Part shown: positions 11,141 to 11,212 of the stretch, piece after piece
Layout of the letters: every line of letters begins with the position of its first letter
Position numbering within the stretch: the stretch's first letter is position 1
From: an uncultured Lachnospiraceae bacterium
Lineage (GTDB): Bacteria; Bacillota; Clostridia; Lachnospirales; Lachnospiraceae
Direction of reading: 5' to 3'
Assembly: GCA_934351925.1 (NCBI GenBank)
Contig: CAKRJT010000053.1
Coordinates: forward strand, 1-11,212
DNA length: 11,212 nt
Made by a program: the position numbers and the translations under genes
Notes under the pieces: generated by a model
What the model saw: the letters and a program-made list of their open reading frames with translations, nothing else
Database searches by the model: none
What the model was told of the DNA's origin: nothing

Positions 11141-11212
11141 TTACTGCTGTCCCTGCATATTCTTTATCGTGACGCTCAACTGGTTAAACGGTATCTCGAT
11201 ACCTGCCTCATC
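11141..11212 (-). CDS. MscS-family mechanosensitive channel, C-terminal end (partial)
   Basis: The last 23 codons of a minus-strand gene entering from the right edge read DEAGIEIPFNQLSVTIKN and MQGQQ, ending in TAA at 11141-11143. The segment (E)AGIEIPFPQ-x-x-V-x-I is the usual end of the MscS C-terminal domain in small-conductance mechanosensitive channels, membrane proteins that release solutes on hypo-osmotic shock. Here Asn replaces the common second Pro. Only the tail is visible, so paralog identity is not certain. A strong terminator follows at 11071-11103. A 10-base duplication (AATTACTGCT twice) covers the stop region. Confidence 0.75.
   Translation of the reverse strand, partial: DEAGIEIPFNQLSVTIKNMQGQQ

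Overview
The window looks like a chromosomal segment of a low-to-moderate GC Gram-positive anaerobe, most likely a Lachnospiraceae-type Clostridium relative (Roseburia/Agathobacter/Butyrivibrio group). This is inferred from strong AGGAGG-type ribosome binding sites, sigma-A-like promoters, and the mix of families: SirTM sirtuin, zinc macrodomain, DUF1848, ACGX-repeat peptide with a radical SAM/SPASM enzyme, HTH-Uma2 and DUF1016. No rRNA, tRNA, CRISPR array or complete insertion sequence was seen. All intact genes except one (the HxlR regulator at 7624-7950) lie on the minus strand.

Layout, left to right. 1-1680: an unassigned short ORF, a membrane-bound XRE-type regulator (249-1178) with its own promoter, a fragment of a DUF4143-type ATPase, and a four-unit array of 41-bp palindromic repeats. 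1681-4553: a probable operon transcribed leftward from a promoter at about 4526-4553, encoding a zinc-type macrodomain ADP-ribosyl hydrolase, a SirTM-class sirtuin and a DUF1848 protein with an Fe-S-like cysteine cluster. This looks like an add/remove ADP-ribose module. 4600-7623: a ribosomally made peptide (RiPP-type) locus, read leftward. A 98-residue precursor with 17-residue ACGxACGAGDKPEEKPA repeats comes first, then a radical SAM/SPASM maturase, a nitroreductase shortened to 58 residues by an apparent internal deletion, and a fusion of a flavin split-barrel with a 2x[4Fe-4S] ferredoxin. A divergent HxlR regulator with an N-terminal cysteine sits across a 515-bp control region carrying an inverted-repeat operator candidate. 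The two redox-rich groups are adjacent, so the ADP-ribosylation module may or may not serve the same physiology; that link is inference only.

7951-9394: a terminator shared by convergent genes, then an HTH-Uma2 protein with a near-consensus promoter and an unusually structured leader (three hairpins and a 12-codon ORF). Upstream of it are a terminator and the decayed remains of a GHKL sensor kinase whose N box and G2 box are in different frames. 9395-10884: an AT-rich pair, a winged-helix protein followed by a DUF1016 (YhcG-type) PD-(D/E)XK protein. The pair has the look of a horizontally acquired defence or mobile-element accessory cassette. A 19-bp palindrome occurs both just upstream of the DUF1016 start and inside its coding sequence. 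11071-11212: a strong terminator and the last 23 codons of an MscS-family channel.

The parts most worth attention are the ACGX peptide locus, the macrodomain-SirTM-DUF1848 operon, which lacks the usual lipoyl-carrier partners within this window, and the non-coding structures (41-bp array, Uma2 leader, DUF1016 palindrome pair).
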